A stretch of 64,000 nucleotides of DNA, from positions 2,207,115 through 2,271,114 of the forward strand of contig NZ_JAANCO010000001.1 of NCBI RefSeq assembly GCF_011326725.1, in the 5' to 3' direction. The translations under genes and the position numbers were made by a program. Below, in pieces: positions 26,948-38,534 of the stretch (positions are counted from its first letter, which is position 1; every line of letters starts with the position of its first letter). The stretch is from Microbacterium excoecariae (GTDB lineage Bacteria > Actinomycetota > Actinomycetes > Actinomycetales > Microbacteriaceae). A model generated the notes under the pieces. The model saw only the letters and a program-made list of their open reading frames with translations. It ran no database searches and was not told the origin of the DNA.

Positions 26948-27967
26948 TCAGCCCTCGTAGCCGCCGGGGTTCTTCTGCTGCCAGTTCCAGACGTCGCGCG
27001 TCATGTCGTCGATCGTGCGCGTCGCCCGCCACCCGAGCTCGGCCTCGGCCTTCGCGGGCGTGCAGTACGTGGCGGCGAGGTCGCCCGCGCGCCGCGGCTT
27101 CACGGACTTCGGGAGCTCGCGGCCGACGGCGCGCTCGAAGGAGGCGACGAGCTCGCGCACGCTCACGGGGTTTCCCGTGCCGAGGTTGTACGCCGTCGTC
27201 CCGGGCGCCGCGTTCTCCAGCGCCTTGACGTGGCCCTCCGCGAGGTCCACCACGTGGATGTAGTCGCGCTGACCCGTGCCGTCCGGGGTGTCGTAGTCGT
27301 CGCCGAAGATGCCGACCTCGTCGAGCGCGCCGACCGCGACGCGCGCGACGAACGGCATGAGGTTGTTCGGGGTCCCCTTCGGGTCCTCCCCCACGAGGCC
27401 CGAGGCGTGCGCGCCGACCGGGTTGAAGTACCGCAGCAGCGTGACGTTCAGCTCCGGGTGGGCCGCCTGCACGTCGGTGAGGACCTGCTCGTTCATGAGC
27501 TTCGACTTCGAGTACGGGTTCGACAGCGCCACGAGGTTGCGCGTCGCCTCCTCCGTGAACGGCAGGTCGGCCGGATCCGAGTAGACCGTCCCGGTCGAGG
27601 AGAACACGAACGAGCGGATCCCGCGCACGAGCCCGACGCGCAGGAGCGCGTAGGTCGTGTCGAGGTTGTTCGCGTAGTAGGACAGCGGCTGCGCGACCGA
27701 CTCGCCGACCGCCTTGTACGCCGCGAAGTGCACGATCGCGTCGAACGGGCCGTGGGCGTCGAAGGCGCCCTCGACGACCTCGTCGTCGGCCGCGTCGCCC
27801 ACGACGAGCGGGACCCGCGCGCCGGTGATCTCCGCGATGCGGTCGATCACGACGCTCGAGGTGTTCGACAGGTCGTCCAGCATGACCGGCTCGTGACCCG
27901 CCTCGAGGAGGGAAATGGCCGTGTGGGTCCCAACGTATCCGGCGCCGCCGGCGAGAAGAACGCGCAT
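26948..27967 (-). CDS. galE: UDP-glucose 4-epimerase
   Basis: Protein of 339 residues, a short-chain dehydrogenase/reductase that interconverts UDP-glucose and UDP-galactose. The NAD-binding loop GGAGYVGTHTAISLL starts at residue 7, the catalytic set is FSSTGTVYSD and Y-S-K-S-K, and the sugar-nucleotide motif LRYFNPVGAH is typical of GalE. It supplies activated sugars for surface glycans. TAGGCT stands 6 nt before the ATG at 27967 with no ribosome site between, so it is probably leaderless. Confidence 0.94.
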   Translation of the reverse strand: MRVLLAGGAGYVGTHTAISLLEAGHEPVMLDDLSNTSSVVIDRIAEITGARVPLVVGDAADDEVVEGAFDAHGPFDAIVHFAAYKAVGESVAQPLSYYANNLDTTYALLRVGLVRGIRSFVFSSTGTVYSDPADLPFTEEATRNLVALSNPYSKSKLMNEQVLTDVQAAHPELNVTLLRYFNPVGAHASGLVGEDPKGTPNNLMPFVARVAVGALDEVGIFGDDYDTPDGTGQRDYIHVVDLAEGHVKALENAAPGTTAYNLGTGNPVSVRELVASFERAVGRELPKSVKPRRAGDLAATYCTPAKAEAELGWRATRTIDDMTRDVWNWQQKNPGGYEG

Positions 27968-27973
27968 GAGCCC

Positions 27974-27979
27974 AGCCTA
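27974..27979 (-). promoter_or_regulatory. -10 box of galE (leaderless)
   Basis: TAGGCT on the minus strand ends 6 nt before the galE ATG (27967); the spacer is GGGCTC. Confidence 0.65.
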
Positions 27980-27995
27980 TCGGCAGGGCGCAGCC

Positions 27996-28655
27996 TCAAC
28001 CGCCGAGCGAGTCGCCCGACTCCTCGAGATAGCACGCGCCGCACAGGGACTCGTACGTGACGAAGTGCGCGTCGCGCACGGCGGCGGTCGCCGCGTCGAT
28101 CGCCACCTGGTCCCCCGCGAACACGAACGTCCCGTTGATCACGCGGCCGTTGAACATCGCCTTCCGCCCGCACCGGCAGATCGTCTTGAGCTCCTCCAGC
28201 GCGTGCGCGACCTCGAGGAGGCGCCGGGACCCCGGGAACGCTTCGGTCTGGAAGTCGGTGCGGATCCCGTATGCCATCACGGGGATCCCCTCGGTCACGG
28301 CGACGCGAAACAGGTCGTCGACCTGCTCCCGCGAGAGAAACTGCGCCTCGTCGACGAGGATGCACGCGACGTCCGCGGGGCGGTCCGCGTCGAAGAGCGC
28401 GTCAGCCGCCTCCCGGCGGACGCGGGCGCGCTCGCGCTCCACCAGCGCCCGCACGTCGTCGTCCGGCCGGATCAACACGTCCACCGCGCGGGTCACGCCG
28501 AGCCGGGACTCGATCTCGTCGGCACCCTTCGTGTCGATCGCGGGCTTCGCGAGGAGGACCGCCTGCCCGCGCTCCTCGTAGTTGTACGCGGCCTGGAGGA
28601 GCGCGGTGGACTTACCCGAGTTCATCGCGCCGTAGCGGAAGTACAGTTTGGCCAC
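27996..28655 (-). CDS. tdk: Thymidine kinase
   Basis: Type II thymidine kinase of 219 residues that phosphorylates thymidine for salvage. Walker A is GAMNSGKSTALL (about residue 9), the Walker B and catalytic Glu lie in CILVDEAQFLSREQVDD, and two zinc-binding pairs are visible (ICRCGRKA and C-G-A-C-Y). GTG 28655 begins directly at the first beta-strand (AKLYFRYGAMNSG). TACCCT ends 6 nt before it, indicating a leaderless message. The gene is followed by galE but has no visible coupling to it. Confidence 0.93.
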   Translation of the reverse strand: MAKLYFRYGAMNSGKSTALLQAAYNYEERGQAVLLAKPAIDTKGADEIESRLGVTRAVDVLIRPDDDVRALVERERARVRREAADALFDADRPADVACILVDEAQFLSREQVDDLFRVAVTEGIPVMAYGIRTDFQTEAFPGSRRLLEVAHALEELKTICRCGRKAMFNGRVINGTFVFAGDQVAIDAATAAVRDAHFVTYESLCGACYLEESGDSLGG

Positions 28656-28661
28656 CGACCC

Positions 28662-28667
28662 AGGGTA
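28662..28667 (-). promoter_or_regulatory. -10 box of tdk (leaderless)
   Basis: TACCCT on the minus strand ends 6 nt before the GTG at 28655; the spacer GGGTCG has no ribosome site. It also supports the choice of that GTG. Confidence 0.6.
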
Positions 28668-28698
28668 GCCCGCCCGGCTCGGGACGATCCCCGAGACG

Positions 28699-28736
28699 CC
28701 GCGGGCCCCGCCCGGGTGACCGGACGAGGCCCGCGG
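28699..28736 (-). terminator. Hairpin after mqo
   Basis: CCGCGGGCC at 28699-28707 pairs with GGCCCGCGG at 28728-28736. It lies 8 bases past the mqo stop (28745) on the minus strand and before the tdk promoter. There is no U-run. Confidence 0.45.
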
Positions 28737-28744
28737 GACGCGGA

Positions 28745-30190
28745 TCAGGCGTGGATCGCGAGCGCCTCGGCCGACGCGCCCGTGACGCGCTCGGCGAGCG
28801 CCGCGTCGGCGTTGAGCTGCTCGCCCAGGGCGGGGATGAGCTCGCGCAGCGTCGGCTCCCACGCCTCGCGCTGGTCGGGGAAGCAGGTCGACAGCACGTT
28901 CAGCATGATCGAGACCGCGGTCGAGGCGCCCGGCGAGGCGCCCAGGAGGCCGGCGATCGACCCGTCGGCCGCCGAGACGACCTCGGTGCCGAACTGCAGC
29001 TTCCCGCCCTTCATGACCTGCGCCCGCTGGCCGGCCTGGATGAGCTCCCAGTCGTCGCCGTCGGCGGTCGGAAGGAACTCGCGCAGGCTCTCGATCTTGC
29101 GATCGCGGCTCTTGAGCAGCTCGCCCACGAGGTACTTGACGAGGTCGAGGTTCGTCGCGCCGACCTTCAGCATGGATCCGATGTTGCCGAGCCGGACCTG
29201 CTGGACGATGTCGGTCCACCGGCCGTTCTTGAGGAACTTCGGGCTGAAGGTCGCGAACGGCCCGAACATGAGGGAGCCCTCGCCGTCGACCATGCGCGCG
29301 TCGAGGTGCGGGACCGACATGGGCGGCGCGCCGACGGCGGCCTGCGAGTACACCTTCGCGCGGTGCTGGGCGACGATCTCGGGACGCGAGGTCTTGAGGA
29401 ACTGGCCGCCGATGGGGAAGACGCCGTAGCCCTTGATCTCGGGGATCCCGGACTTCTGGAGGAGCTTCAGGGCCCAGCCGCCTGCGCCGACGAAAACGAA
29501 GCGCGCGTTCACGCGGCCGGGCGTGCTGCCGACGCGGTTGCGGAAGCGCACGTCCCACGTGCCGTCGCTCTTCTTCTTCAGCCCGCGCACCTCGGTGTTC
29601 AGGCGCACGTCGACGCCCGCGTCGTCGAGGTGCCGGAAGAGCTGGCGGGTAATCGCGCCGAAGTCGACGTCGGTCCCCGCCGGCACGCGCGTCGCCGCGA
29701 ACGGCTCGCCGCGGCGACGGTTCTTCATGAGCAGCGGCGCCCACTGGTGGATGACCCGCGAGTCCTCGCTGTACTCGATCCCCGCGAACAGGGGCTGCTC
29801 TTTCAGCGTTTCGTACCGCGCGCGCAGGTACGCGACGTCCTTCTCGCCCTGCACGAAGGTCATGTGCGGGGTCTGGTTGATGAACGTCTCGGAGGCGCCG
29901 AGGATGCCGCGATCGATGAGCGACGACCAGAGCTGCCGGCTGACCTGGAACTGCTCGTTGATGCCGACGGCCTTGGACGGATCCGCGGCGTCGGGCATGT
30001 AGTTCAGCTCACAGAGCGCCGCGTGGCCCGTGCCCGCGTTGTTCCAGGGGTTCGAGCTCTCCTGCGCCACGTCGCCGAGGCGCTCGAAGGCCATGATCTT
30101 CCAGTCGGGCTGCAGTTCTTTGAGGAGGGTGCCCAGCGTGGCGGACATGACCCCGCCGCCGACGAGCACGACATCTACGGATTCGCTCAC
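28745..30190 (-). CDS. mqo: Malate:quinone oxidoreductase
   Basis: FAD enzyme of 481 residues that oxidises malate to oxaloacetate and reduces quinone at the membrane. The FAD loop VLVGGGVMSATLGTLL is at residues 8-23, and family motifs ESSNPWNNAGTGHAALCELNY, HMTFVQGEKDVAYLRAR, GGQFLKTSRPEIV and GASPGASTAVSIML are clear. GTG 30190 is the start; TAGGCT ends 8 nt before it and no ribosome site is seen. In many actinobacteria Mqo replaces or complements malate dehydrogenase. Confidence 0.95.
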   Translation of the reverse strand: MSESVDVVLVGGGVMSATLGTLLKELQPDWKIMAFERLGDVAQESSNPWNNAGTGHAALCELNYMPDAADPSKAVGINEQFQVSRQLWSSLIDRGILGASETFINQTPHMTFVQGEKDVAYLRARYETLKEQPLFAGIEYSEDSRVIHQWAPLLMKNRRRGEPFAATRVPAGTDVDFGAITRQLFRHLDDAGVDVRLNTEVRGLKKKSDGTWDVRFRNRVGSTPGRVNARFVFVGAGGWALKLLQKSGIPEIKGYGVFPIGGQFLKTSRPEIVAQHRAKVYSQAAVGAPPMSVPHLDARMVDGEGSLMFGPFATFSPKFLKNGRWTDIVQQVRLGNIGSMLKVGATNLDLVKYLVGELLKSRDRKIESLREFLPTADGDDWELIQAGQRAQVMKGGKLQFGTEVVSAADGSIAGLLGASPGASTAVSIMLNVLSTCFPDQREAWEPTLRELIPALGEQLNADAALAERVTGASAEALAIHA

Positions 30191-30198
30191 GATGTTCC

Positions 30199-30204
30199 AG
30201 CCTA
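30199..30204 (-). promoter_or_regulatory. -10 box of mqo (leaderless)
   Basis: TAGGCT on the minus strand ends 8 nt before the GTG at 30190; the spacer is GGAACATC. Confidence 0.55.
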
Positions 30205-30275
30205 CTCCCGCCCGGGTGCGGGGAATCCGTGCGGATCCCCCGAAAGTTCGCGGATTCTTGCGCTCTCGGCGCGGA

Positions 30276-32665
<2,390 letters not shown>

Positions 32666-32753
32666 GAAGAGACTCCTGGGTGGGGCTGCGGGCGGAGGAC
32701 GTGTCGCCCGTCCGACCAGCTTAGAGCGGATTCCCAGCGGGGCGAGAATCGGG

Positions 32754-33347
32754 CTACGCCGAGCGACGCCCCTCGAAGGCGCGGCCCAGCGTGATCTCGT
32801 CGGCGTACTCGAGGTCGCCGCCCACGGGCAGGCCGGACGCGAGGCGCGTCACGGCGATCTCCATCGAGGCGAGCAGGCGGCTGAGGTACGCCGCGGTGGC
32901 CTCGCCCTCGAGGTTGGGGTTCGTGGCGAGGATGATCTCCTGGACCGTGCCATCGGACAGCCGCGTCATGAGCTCGCGGATCCGGAGGTTGTCGGGGCCG
33001 ACGCCCGCGATCGGGCTGATGGCGCCGCCGAGCACGTGGTAGAGGCCGCGGAATTCCCGCGTGCGCTCGATGGCGGCGACGTCCTTCGCGTCCTCCACGA
33101 CGCAGACAAGGCTCTGGTCGCGCCGGGGGTCGCGGCAGATCGCGCACAGCTCGGCCTCGGAGACGTTGCCGCAGCGCTCGCAGAACTTCACGCGCTCCCG
33201 CACGTCGCGCAGGAGCTCGCTGAGGCGCGAGACGTCGAAGCTCGGCGTCTGCAGGATGTGAAAGGCGATGCGCTGGGCCGACTTCGGGCCGACGCCGGGC
33301 AGGCGGCCCAGCTCGTCGATCAGCTCTTGGACGATGCCGTCGTACAT
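32754..33347 (-). CDS. recR: Recombination mediator RecR
   Basis: Protein of 197 residues that helps load RecA on gapped DNA with RecO/RecF. The N-terminal helix-hairpin-helix is [20 protein letters not shown], the zinc finger is [23 protein letters not shown], and the Toprim domain begins [15 protein letters not shown] and continues with LDGVG-like [19 protein letters not shown] lies 7 nt before the ATG at 33347. It follows dnaX by 22 bases, the conserved dnaX-recR arrangement. Confidence 0.96.
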   Translation of the reverse strand: MYDGIVQELIDELGRLPGVGPKSAQRIAFHILQTPSFDVSRLSELLRDVRERVKFCERCGNVSEAELCAICRDPRRDQSLVCVVEDAKDVAAIERTREFRGLYHVLGGAISPIAGVGPDNLRIRELMTRLSDGTVQEIILATNPNLEGEATAAYLSRLLASMEIAVTRLASGLPVGGDLEYADEITLGRAFEGRRSA

Positions 33348-33369
33348 AACGAGTCCTTAGCTCGGGGCG

Positions 33370-35955
33370 TCAGTGGAAGCGGGTGGGAGGCTCGTAGTCC
33401 TCCTCGTGCAGGAAGCGCGCGCCGAGCTTCTGGCGGACGACGGCCTCGCCGTATCGCTCGATGCCGTCCTCCAGGCGGACCTGCCGTGCCTGGACGCGCG
33501 GCGCCGCGGGCTCGTCGATGACCTCGCCGTCGCGCGCGGGGGCGGCCTGGCGCGCGGACTCCGGGACCTCGGCCTCGGCCGGGTCCTCGTCGACGGCGAG
33601 CGCGGGGCCAGCGGCGAAGGGCGGCGGCGCGGCCGCCGCCGGCGCGGCCGCGCCGGGGATCGGGGCAACCGCCCATCCGGACGCGGGCGCCGCGGCGTAC
33701 GCGGAGGTCTGCGGCCGCGGCGCCTCGCGCGCGGGCGGGGGGCCCTGATCGTCGTCGGGCTCCGGCGGCTCGTCGCCGTACGGCGGCTCCTCCGGCGGCG
33801 CCTCCGGCACGTGCTTCGCGAGGAACTTCACGCGCGCGCCGAGAACCGCCCCGAGGGCGGCGCGCAGGTCCTCGCTCACCCCCGCGCCGTCCGGGGCCCG
33901 GGTCTTGAAGCGCCCGAGATCGGCGGCGTTCGTGAAGGCGAGACCGACGACGTCGCCCGCGACGTGGACGACGGACGCCGACTGCAGGACGAGCCACGAG
34001 GAGCGGCTCGCGGCCTCGACGGCGCCGAGCACGCGCGGCCACGCGGCGCGCACACCCTCGAGCGACAGCGTCGCGGGCGCCGCGCCGGCCGGGTCGGGCT
34101 CGCCCCCGCTGCGCGCCGTCGCGGAGGACGTCGGCTCGGGCGCCGGGGACGCGGGCTCGGCGGCGGCCGGTTCCGCACCGGCGCGCGACGGGGAGGCGCC
34201 GTCGCGCGGAGCGGCGGCACCGCGCGAGGACGGGGAGGCCCCGTCGCCCGCGGGCGCGGGTTCCGGAGCGGGCGCGGCGGTGTCGGCGGCCGCGGGCCGG
34301 CCCGGAACCGCCGTGGCCCAGCCCGCCGCGGGGCCCTCGTCCGCCGCGGGTGCGGCGGCGGGAGCGGGGCGCGCGGCCTCGGCGGCCCGCCCGGTGGATG
34401 CGGGCGACGCCGCGGCAGGCGGCGCGGCCGGCGACGCGGCGGGGGCCGGCTCCGCGGACCGGGCGGGAGCCGCGGCGGGTTCCGCGCCCGGCGACGCGGC
34501 GGGGGCCGCCGGCCCCGCGGACGGGTCGGGAGCCGCGCCCGGGGCAGGCTTCTCCGCCGGCTCGGCCGCGCCGGGGGCGGGAGCCGCGGCGGGCTGCGGG
34601 GCGGGTGCGGTCGGAGCCGCGGCCGGAGCTCCCGAGGCGGCGGCAGGAGCCGCCGTCTCCGGCGACTGCCGCGGCGCGGCGGCAGGGCCGGGAGCCGCGA
34701 CGGCGGCCGACGTCGCGGCGGGAGCCGGCACTCCCGGAGAAGCGGCGGCGGGCGCGGCAGCGGGCGGCGCGGGCGCGGGGCGCGCGGTCGATGCCGCCGG
34801 GGCCGCGTCGCGGCGGGCGGGCGGGCCGTCCGCGGTGGCGGGCGCGGCGACGGGCTCGTCGGCCGTCAGGACGCGCGCGATCATGAGCTCAAGCTGCAGG
34901 CGCGGCGACGTGGCCCCCGTCATCTGATCGAGCGCGGCGCTGACGATGTCGGCCGTGCGCGACAGGCGCGCCGTGCCGTACACCTCGGCCTGGTGCTGCA
35001 TGCGCTCCAGCTCGTCGGCGGGGAGGCCGCGCAGCACGGCCGAGGCCGCGGGCCCCGTCGCGGCGATCACGATGAGATCGCGCAGGCGCTCGAGCAGGTC
35101 GTCGACGAAGCGGCGCGGATCCTGACCGGTCTGCACGACGCGATCGACGGCGCCGAACGCCGCGCCCGCGTCGGAGGACGCGAACGCCGCGACGACCTCG
35201 TCGAGGAGCTCGGCGTGCGTGTAGCCGAGCAGCGCCACGGCGCGCTCGTACGAGACCGCGTCGCCCTCGGATCCCGCGATGAGCTGATCCAGGATCGACA
35301 GCGTGTCGCGCGGCGAGCCCGCGCCGGCGCGCACGACGAGCGGGAGCACGCCGCCGTCCGGGCGGATCCCCTCCTCCGCGCACAGCTTCTCGGTGTACTC
35401 GAGCATCGCCGCGGGCGGCACGAGGCGGAACGGGTAGTGATGCGTGCGGGACCGGATCGTGCCAATGACCTTCTCGGGCTCGGTGGTCGCGAAGATGAAC
35501 TTCACGTGCGCCGGCGGCTCCTCGACGAGCTTCAGGAGCGCATTGAAGCCCTGCGCCGTCACCATGTGCGCCTCGTCGAGGATGAAGATCTTAAAGCGGT
35601 CGCGCGCCGGGGCGAAGATCGCCCGCTCGCGGAGGTCGCGCGCGTCGTCGACGCCGTTGTGGCTCGCGGCGTCGATCTCCACGACGTCGAGCGACCCGCC
35701 GCCCGCGCGCGAGAGCTCGACGCAGCTGTCGCACTCGCCGCATGGCGTGTCGGTGGGGCCTTCGGCGCAGTTCAGGCACCGCGCGAGGATCCGCGCCGAT
35801 GTGGTCTTGCCGCACCCGCGCGGGCCGGAGAACAGATAGGCGTGCCCGATCCGATCCGAGCGCAGCGCGGTCATGAGCGGCTCGGTCACCTGGGACTGAC
35901 CGATCATCTCCGCGAAGCTCTCGGGACGGTAGCGGCGGTACAGGGCTGTGCTCAC
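33370..35955 (-). CDS. dnaX: DNA polymerase III gamma/tau subunit
   Basis: Clamp-loader subunit of 861 residues. The AAA+ core has Walker A FSGPRGCGKTTSARIL (about residue 43), a zinc module CLNCAEGPTDTPCGECDSC, the Walker B IFILDEAHMVTAQGFNALL and the arginine-finger region GTIRSRTHHYPFRL. After about residue 370 comes a very long Ala/Pro/Glu-rich stretch to about residue 640, then a folded segment (VRAAWPRVLGAVEAASRSSWLV) corresponding to the tau C-terminal domain. The length of the disordered stretch is unusual. GTG 35955 is the start, with TAGGCT only 6 nt before it. recR follows. Confidence 0.94.
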   Translation of the reverse strand: MSTALYRRYRPESFAEMIGQSQVTEPLMTALRSDRIGHAYLFSGPRGCGKTTSARILARCLNCAEGPTDTPCGECDSCVELSRAGGGSLDVVEIDAASHNGVDDARDLRERAIFAPARDRFKIFILDEAHMVTAQGFNALLKLVEEPPAHVKFIFATTEPEKVIGTIRSRTHHYPFRLVPPAAMLEYTEKLCAEEGIRPDGGVLPLVVRAGAGSPRDTLSILDQLIAGSEGDAVSYERAVALLGYTHAELLDEVVAAFASSDAGAAFGAVDRVVQTGQDPRRFVDDLLERLRDLIVIAATGPAASAVLRGLPADELERMQHQAEVYGTARLSRTADIVSAALDQMTGATSPRLQLELMIARVLTADEPVAAPATADGPPARRDAAPAASTARPAPAPPAAAPAAASPGVPAPAATSAAVAAPGPAAAPRQSPETAAPAAASGAPAAAPTAPAPQPAAAPAPGAAEPAEKPAPGAAPDPSAGPAAPAASPGAEPAAAPARSAEPAPAASPAAPPAAASPASTGRAAEAARPAPAAAPAADEGPAAGWATAVPGRPAAADTAAPAPEPAPAGDGASPSSRGAAAPRDGASPSRAGAEPAAAEPASPAPEPTSSATARSGGEPDPAGAAPATLSLEGVRAAWPRVLGAVEAASRSSWLVLQSASVVHVAGDVVGLAFTNAADLGRFKTRAPDGAGVSEDLRAALGAVLGARVKFLAKHVPEAPPEEPPYGDEPPEPDDDQGPPPAREAPRPQTSAYAAAPASGWAVAPIPGAAAPAAAAPPPFAAGPALAVDEDPAEAEVPESARQAAPARDGEVIDEPAAPRVQARQVRLEDGIERYGEAVVRQKLGARFLHEEDYEPPTRFH

Positions 35956-35961
35956 TCCCCC

Positions 35962-35967
35962 AGCCTA
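35962..35967 (-). promoter_or_regulatory. -10 box of dnaX-recR (leaderless)
   Basis: TAGGCT on the minus strand ends 6 nt before the GTG at 35955. The spacer GGGGGA has some ribosome-site character but is very close to the start. The box lies in the 41-base gap after the GH65 gene. Confidence 0.6.
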
Positions 35968-35996
35968 CGGGGGACGTCCGACATCGGTCCCGCCCG

Positions 35997-38534
35997 TCAG
36001 CTCGTGGACTCTCCGAGCGCTCCCGACTGGCTCGTGTCGGATTGCTGGCCGATGACGGGGATGAGGTCGGTCGCGGGCGGAAGGGTCGGCTCGGAGCCCC
36101 CGCCGTCGTCCGTCAGGCGGCCGTGCGGGGCGGGGCGACCGGCCAGGCGCGGCCCCTGATCGGCCAGCGGCACGGCGACGCTCTCTCCCGTGCGCACCGT
36201 CAGCTCGCGGCCGCGCACGGAGAAGGGCACCTCCTCCGTGCGCCCGCCCGCGCGCGCCGTCACGGCGATCTCCTCGCGCGTGAGGCGGACGTCGAGGCGC
36301 GTCCCGCGCCACGTCAGGGGGAACGACAGCTCGGGCCAGTCGGCGGGCAACCGCGGGTCGAAGCTCAGCGTCCCGTCGTGATCGCGCATCCCGCCGAACC
36401 CGCTCACGAGCATCGTCCACGCGCCGCCCGCCGCGGCGATGTGCACGCCGTCCGACGCGTTGCGGTGCAGGTCGGCGAGATCGACGAACAGCGAGTGCTC
36501 GAAGTACGTCAACGCGAGGTCCTGATACCCGACCTCCGCGGCCATGATCGACTGCACGACGCCGGAGAGCGTCGAGTCCCCCGTCGTCAGCGGGTCGTAG
36601 TAGTCGAAGTCCGCGCGCTTCTCCGCCGCCGTGAAGTGGCGGCCCTGAAGGAACTGGGCGAGGACGACGTCGGCCTGCTTGAGCACCTGGAACCGGTAGA
36701 TGACGAGCGGGTGGAAGTGCAGCAGCAGGGGGCGCTGCTCCGGCGGGGTGTTCTCGAGGTCCCACACCTCCTTCTTCAGGAAGAGCGAGTCCTGCGGGTG
36801 GATCCCGGCCTCGTCGCTGTACGGGATGAACATCGCGTTGCCCTGGCGCTCCCAGCGCTCGGGCTCGTCGGCGTGGAGCGAGAGCCGCTCGACCATGGCG
36901 CGGTACGCGGCGGGCGCCCGCTCGGCCATCTGTCGGACGACGCTCGCGGCGGCGCGCAGGTTGAAGCGCGCCATGACATTCGTGAACAGGTTGTCGTTGA
37001 CGACGGTCGTGTATTCGTCCGGCCCCGTCACGCCGTGGATGTGGAAGCTGTCGGCGCCGCCGCGCGTGCGCCAGAACCCGAGCGTGCTCCACAGCCGCGC
37101 CGTTTCGACAAGCAGGTCGATGCCCTCGCGCGCGAGGAACTCGACGTCGTCGGTGGCCTCGACGTACTTCACGAGCGCGTAGGCGACGTCGGCGTTGATG
37201 TGATACTGCGCCGTGCCCGCGGCGTAGTAGGCCGAGGCCTCCTCGCCGTTGATCGTCCGCCACGGGATGAGGGCGCCGGCCTCGCTCATCTGCTGGGCCC
37301 GGCGGCGCGCCGCCGGCAGCATCCCCGTGCGCATCCGCAGCGCGTTGCGCGCCCACCACGGCGAGGTGAAGTCGAGGAACGGGAGCACGTAGATGTCCGT
37401 GTCCCAGAAGTAGTGACCGCTGTAGCCGGATCCCGTCATGCCCTTGGCGGGCACGCCCCAGCCGTCGGCTCGCGCCGACGCCATGGCGACCTGGAGGAGG
37501 CTCCACCGCGTGGCCTGCTGGTAGCTGTCGTGCCCGGGGATCCGCACGTCGGAGCGCTCCCAGAACTCGTCGAGCCAGGCGCGCTGGCGCGCGAAGGCGG
37601 CGTCCGGCCCCGCCGCGCCGGCGCGGTCGAGCGTGCGGCGCGCCCGGTCGATGAGCTCGGTCGCCGGAACGCCGCGCGAGGTGTGATAACTCACGAGCTT
37701 CGTGACGGTCACGGGGACGCCGGCGCGCGCGTTGACGCGCACGACGTTTTTCGCGATGTCCGGGTCGAGCAGGTTGCGCGTCTCGAACTCGTTCTCGGTC
37801 TCGACGACGTGGTCGGCGACGACCGCGATCGACATGCCGCTCGACGCGGTCCGGTAGGACAGGGCGGAGCGCGTGCCGTCCTGCCAGTACTCCTGCGGCA
37901 CGAGCACGCGCTCGGCGATGCGGTCGGTCTTGCGCGGGTCGAACCCGCCGGCCTCCTGCGCCTTGCGCGCCGCGGGCGGGCGGCCGCTGTAGACGTCCTC
38001 GCCGTCCTGCCGGTTGATGAGCTGGCAGTTCACGACGACGGGGGCGTCGTCGTTCAGCACCGTGACGGTCATCTGCAGGACCGCGAGGTGGCGGTCCTCG
38101 AACGAGACCATGCTGCGCGACTCCAGCAGGACGTCCTTGCCGGACGGCGTGATCCAGCGGATCCGCCGCGCGTGCGTCGCGTCGCGGAAGTCCAGCGAGC
38201 GCTCGTACTCGACGAGCTCGGCGATGTCGATCGACATCGGCTCGTCGTCGACGTACACGCGCATGGTCTTCGCATCGGGGACGTTCACGATGGTCTGCCC
38301 GACCTCGGCGAAGCCGTACGCGTTCTCGGCGTGGCGGATCGGCCACGTCTCGTGGAAGCCGTTAATGAACGTGCCGTGCTCGTGCGCGTGGCGCCCCTCC
38401 GGGAAGTTGCCGCGCATGCCGAGGTAGCCGTTCCCGGTCGCGAAGATCGTCTCGGAGACGCCGAGATCCTCCTCGCTGAAGCGGGTCTCTACCAGGCGCC
38501 ACGGATCCGTCGGGTACCGGTCGCGATCGATCAT
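35997..38534 (-). CDS. Glycoside hydrolase family 65 protein (maltose/trehalose-type phosphorylase)
   Basis: Protein of 845 residues, the normal length of GH65 phosphorylases, which split maltose, trehalose or kojibiose with phosphate to beta-glucose 1-phosphate and glucose. Visible are the N-terminal domain with FATGNGYLGMRGNF, the (alpha/alpha)6 barrel with GHYFWDTDIYVLPF, the catalytic acid in the G-V-T-G-P-D-E-Y-T motif (about E507), and the phosphate-binding HRNASDGVHIAAAGGAW. The C-terminal 70 residues look disordered. The next enzyme, beta-phosphoglucomutase, is encoded just upstream and overlaps it by four bases (ATGA), which makes phosphorolysis rather than hydrolysis likely. The disaccharide cannot be named. 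Confidence 0.9.
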   Translation of the reverse strand: MIDRDRYPTDPWRLVETRFSEEDLGVSETIFATGNGYLGMRGNFPEGRHAHEHGTFINGFHETWPIRHAENAYGFAEVGQTIVNVPDAKTMRVYVDDEPMSIDIAELVEYERSLDFRDATHARRIRWITPSGKDVLLESRSMVSFEDRHLAVLQMTVTVLNDDAPVVVNCQLINRQDGEDVYSGRPPAARKAQEAGGFDPRKTDRIAERVLVPQEYWQDGTRSALSYRTASSGMSIAVVADHVVETENEFETRNLLDPDIAKNVVRVNARAGVPVTVTKLVSYHTSRGVPATELIDRARRTLDRAGAAGPDAAFARQRAWLDEFWERSDVRIPGHDSYQQATRWSLLQVAMASARADGWGVPAKGMTGSGYSGHYFWDTDIYVLPFLDFTSPWWARNALRMRTGMLPAARRRAQQMSEAGALIPWRTINGEEASAYYAAGTAQYHINADVAYALVKYVEATDDVEFLAREGIDLLVETARLWSTLGFWRTRGGADSFHIHGVTGPDEYTTVVNDNLFTNVMARFNLRAAASVVRQMAERAPAAYRAMVERLSLHADEPERWERQGNAMFIPYSDEAGIHPQDSLFLKKEVWDLENTPPEQRPLLLHFHPLVIYRFQVLKQADVVLAQFLQGRHFTAAEKRADFDYYDPLTTGDSTLSGVVQSIMAAEVGYQDLALTYFEHSLFVDLADLHRNASDGVHIAAAGGAWTMLVSGFGGMRDHDGTLSFDPRLPADWPELSFPLTWRGTRLDVRLTREEIAVTARAGGRTEEVPFSVRGRELTVRTGESVAVPLADQGPRLAGRPAPHGRLTDDGGGSEPTLPPATDLIPVIGQQSDTSQSGALGESTS

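Noticed and set aside
33373..36159. 928-codon Arg/Gly-rich open frame opposite dnaX
   Set aside because: Mirror of the Ala/Pro-rich linker of dnaX; repetitive and without any domain.
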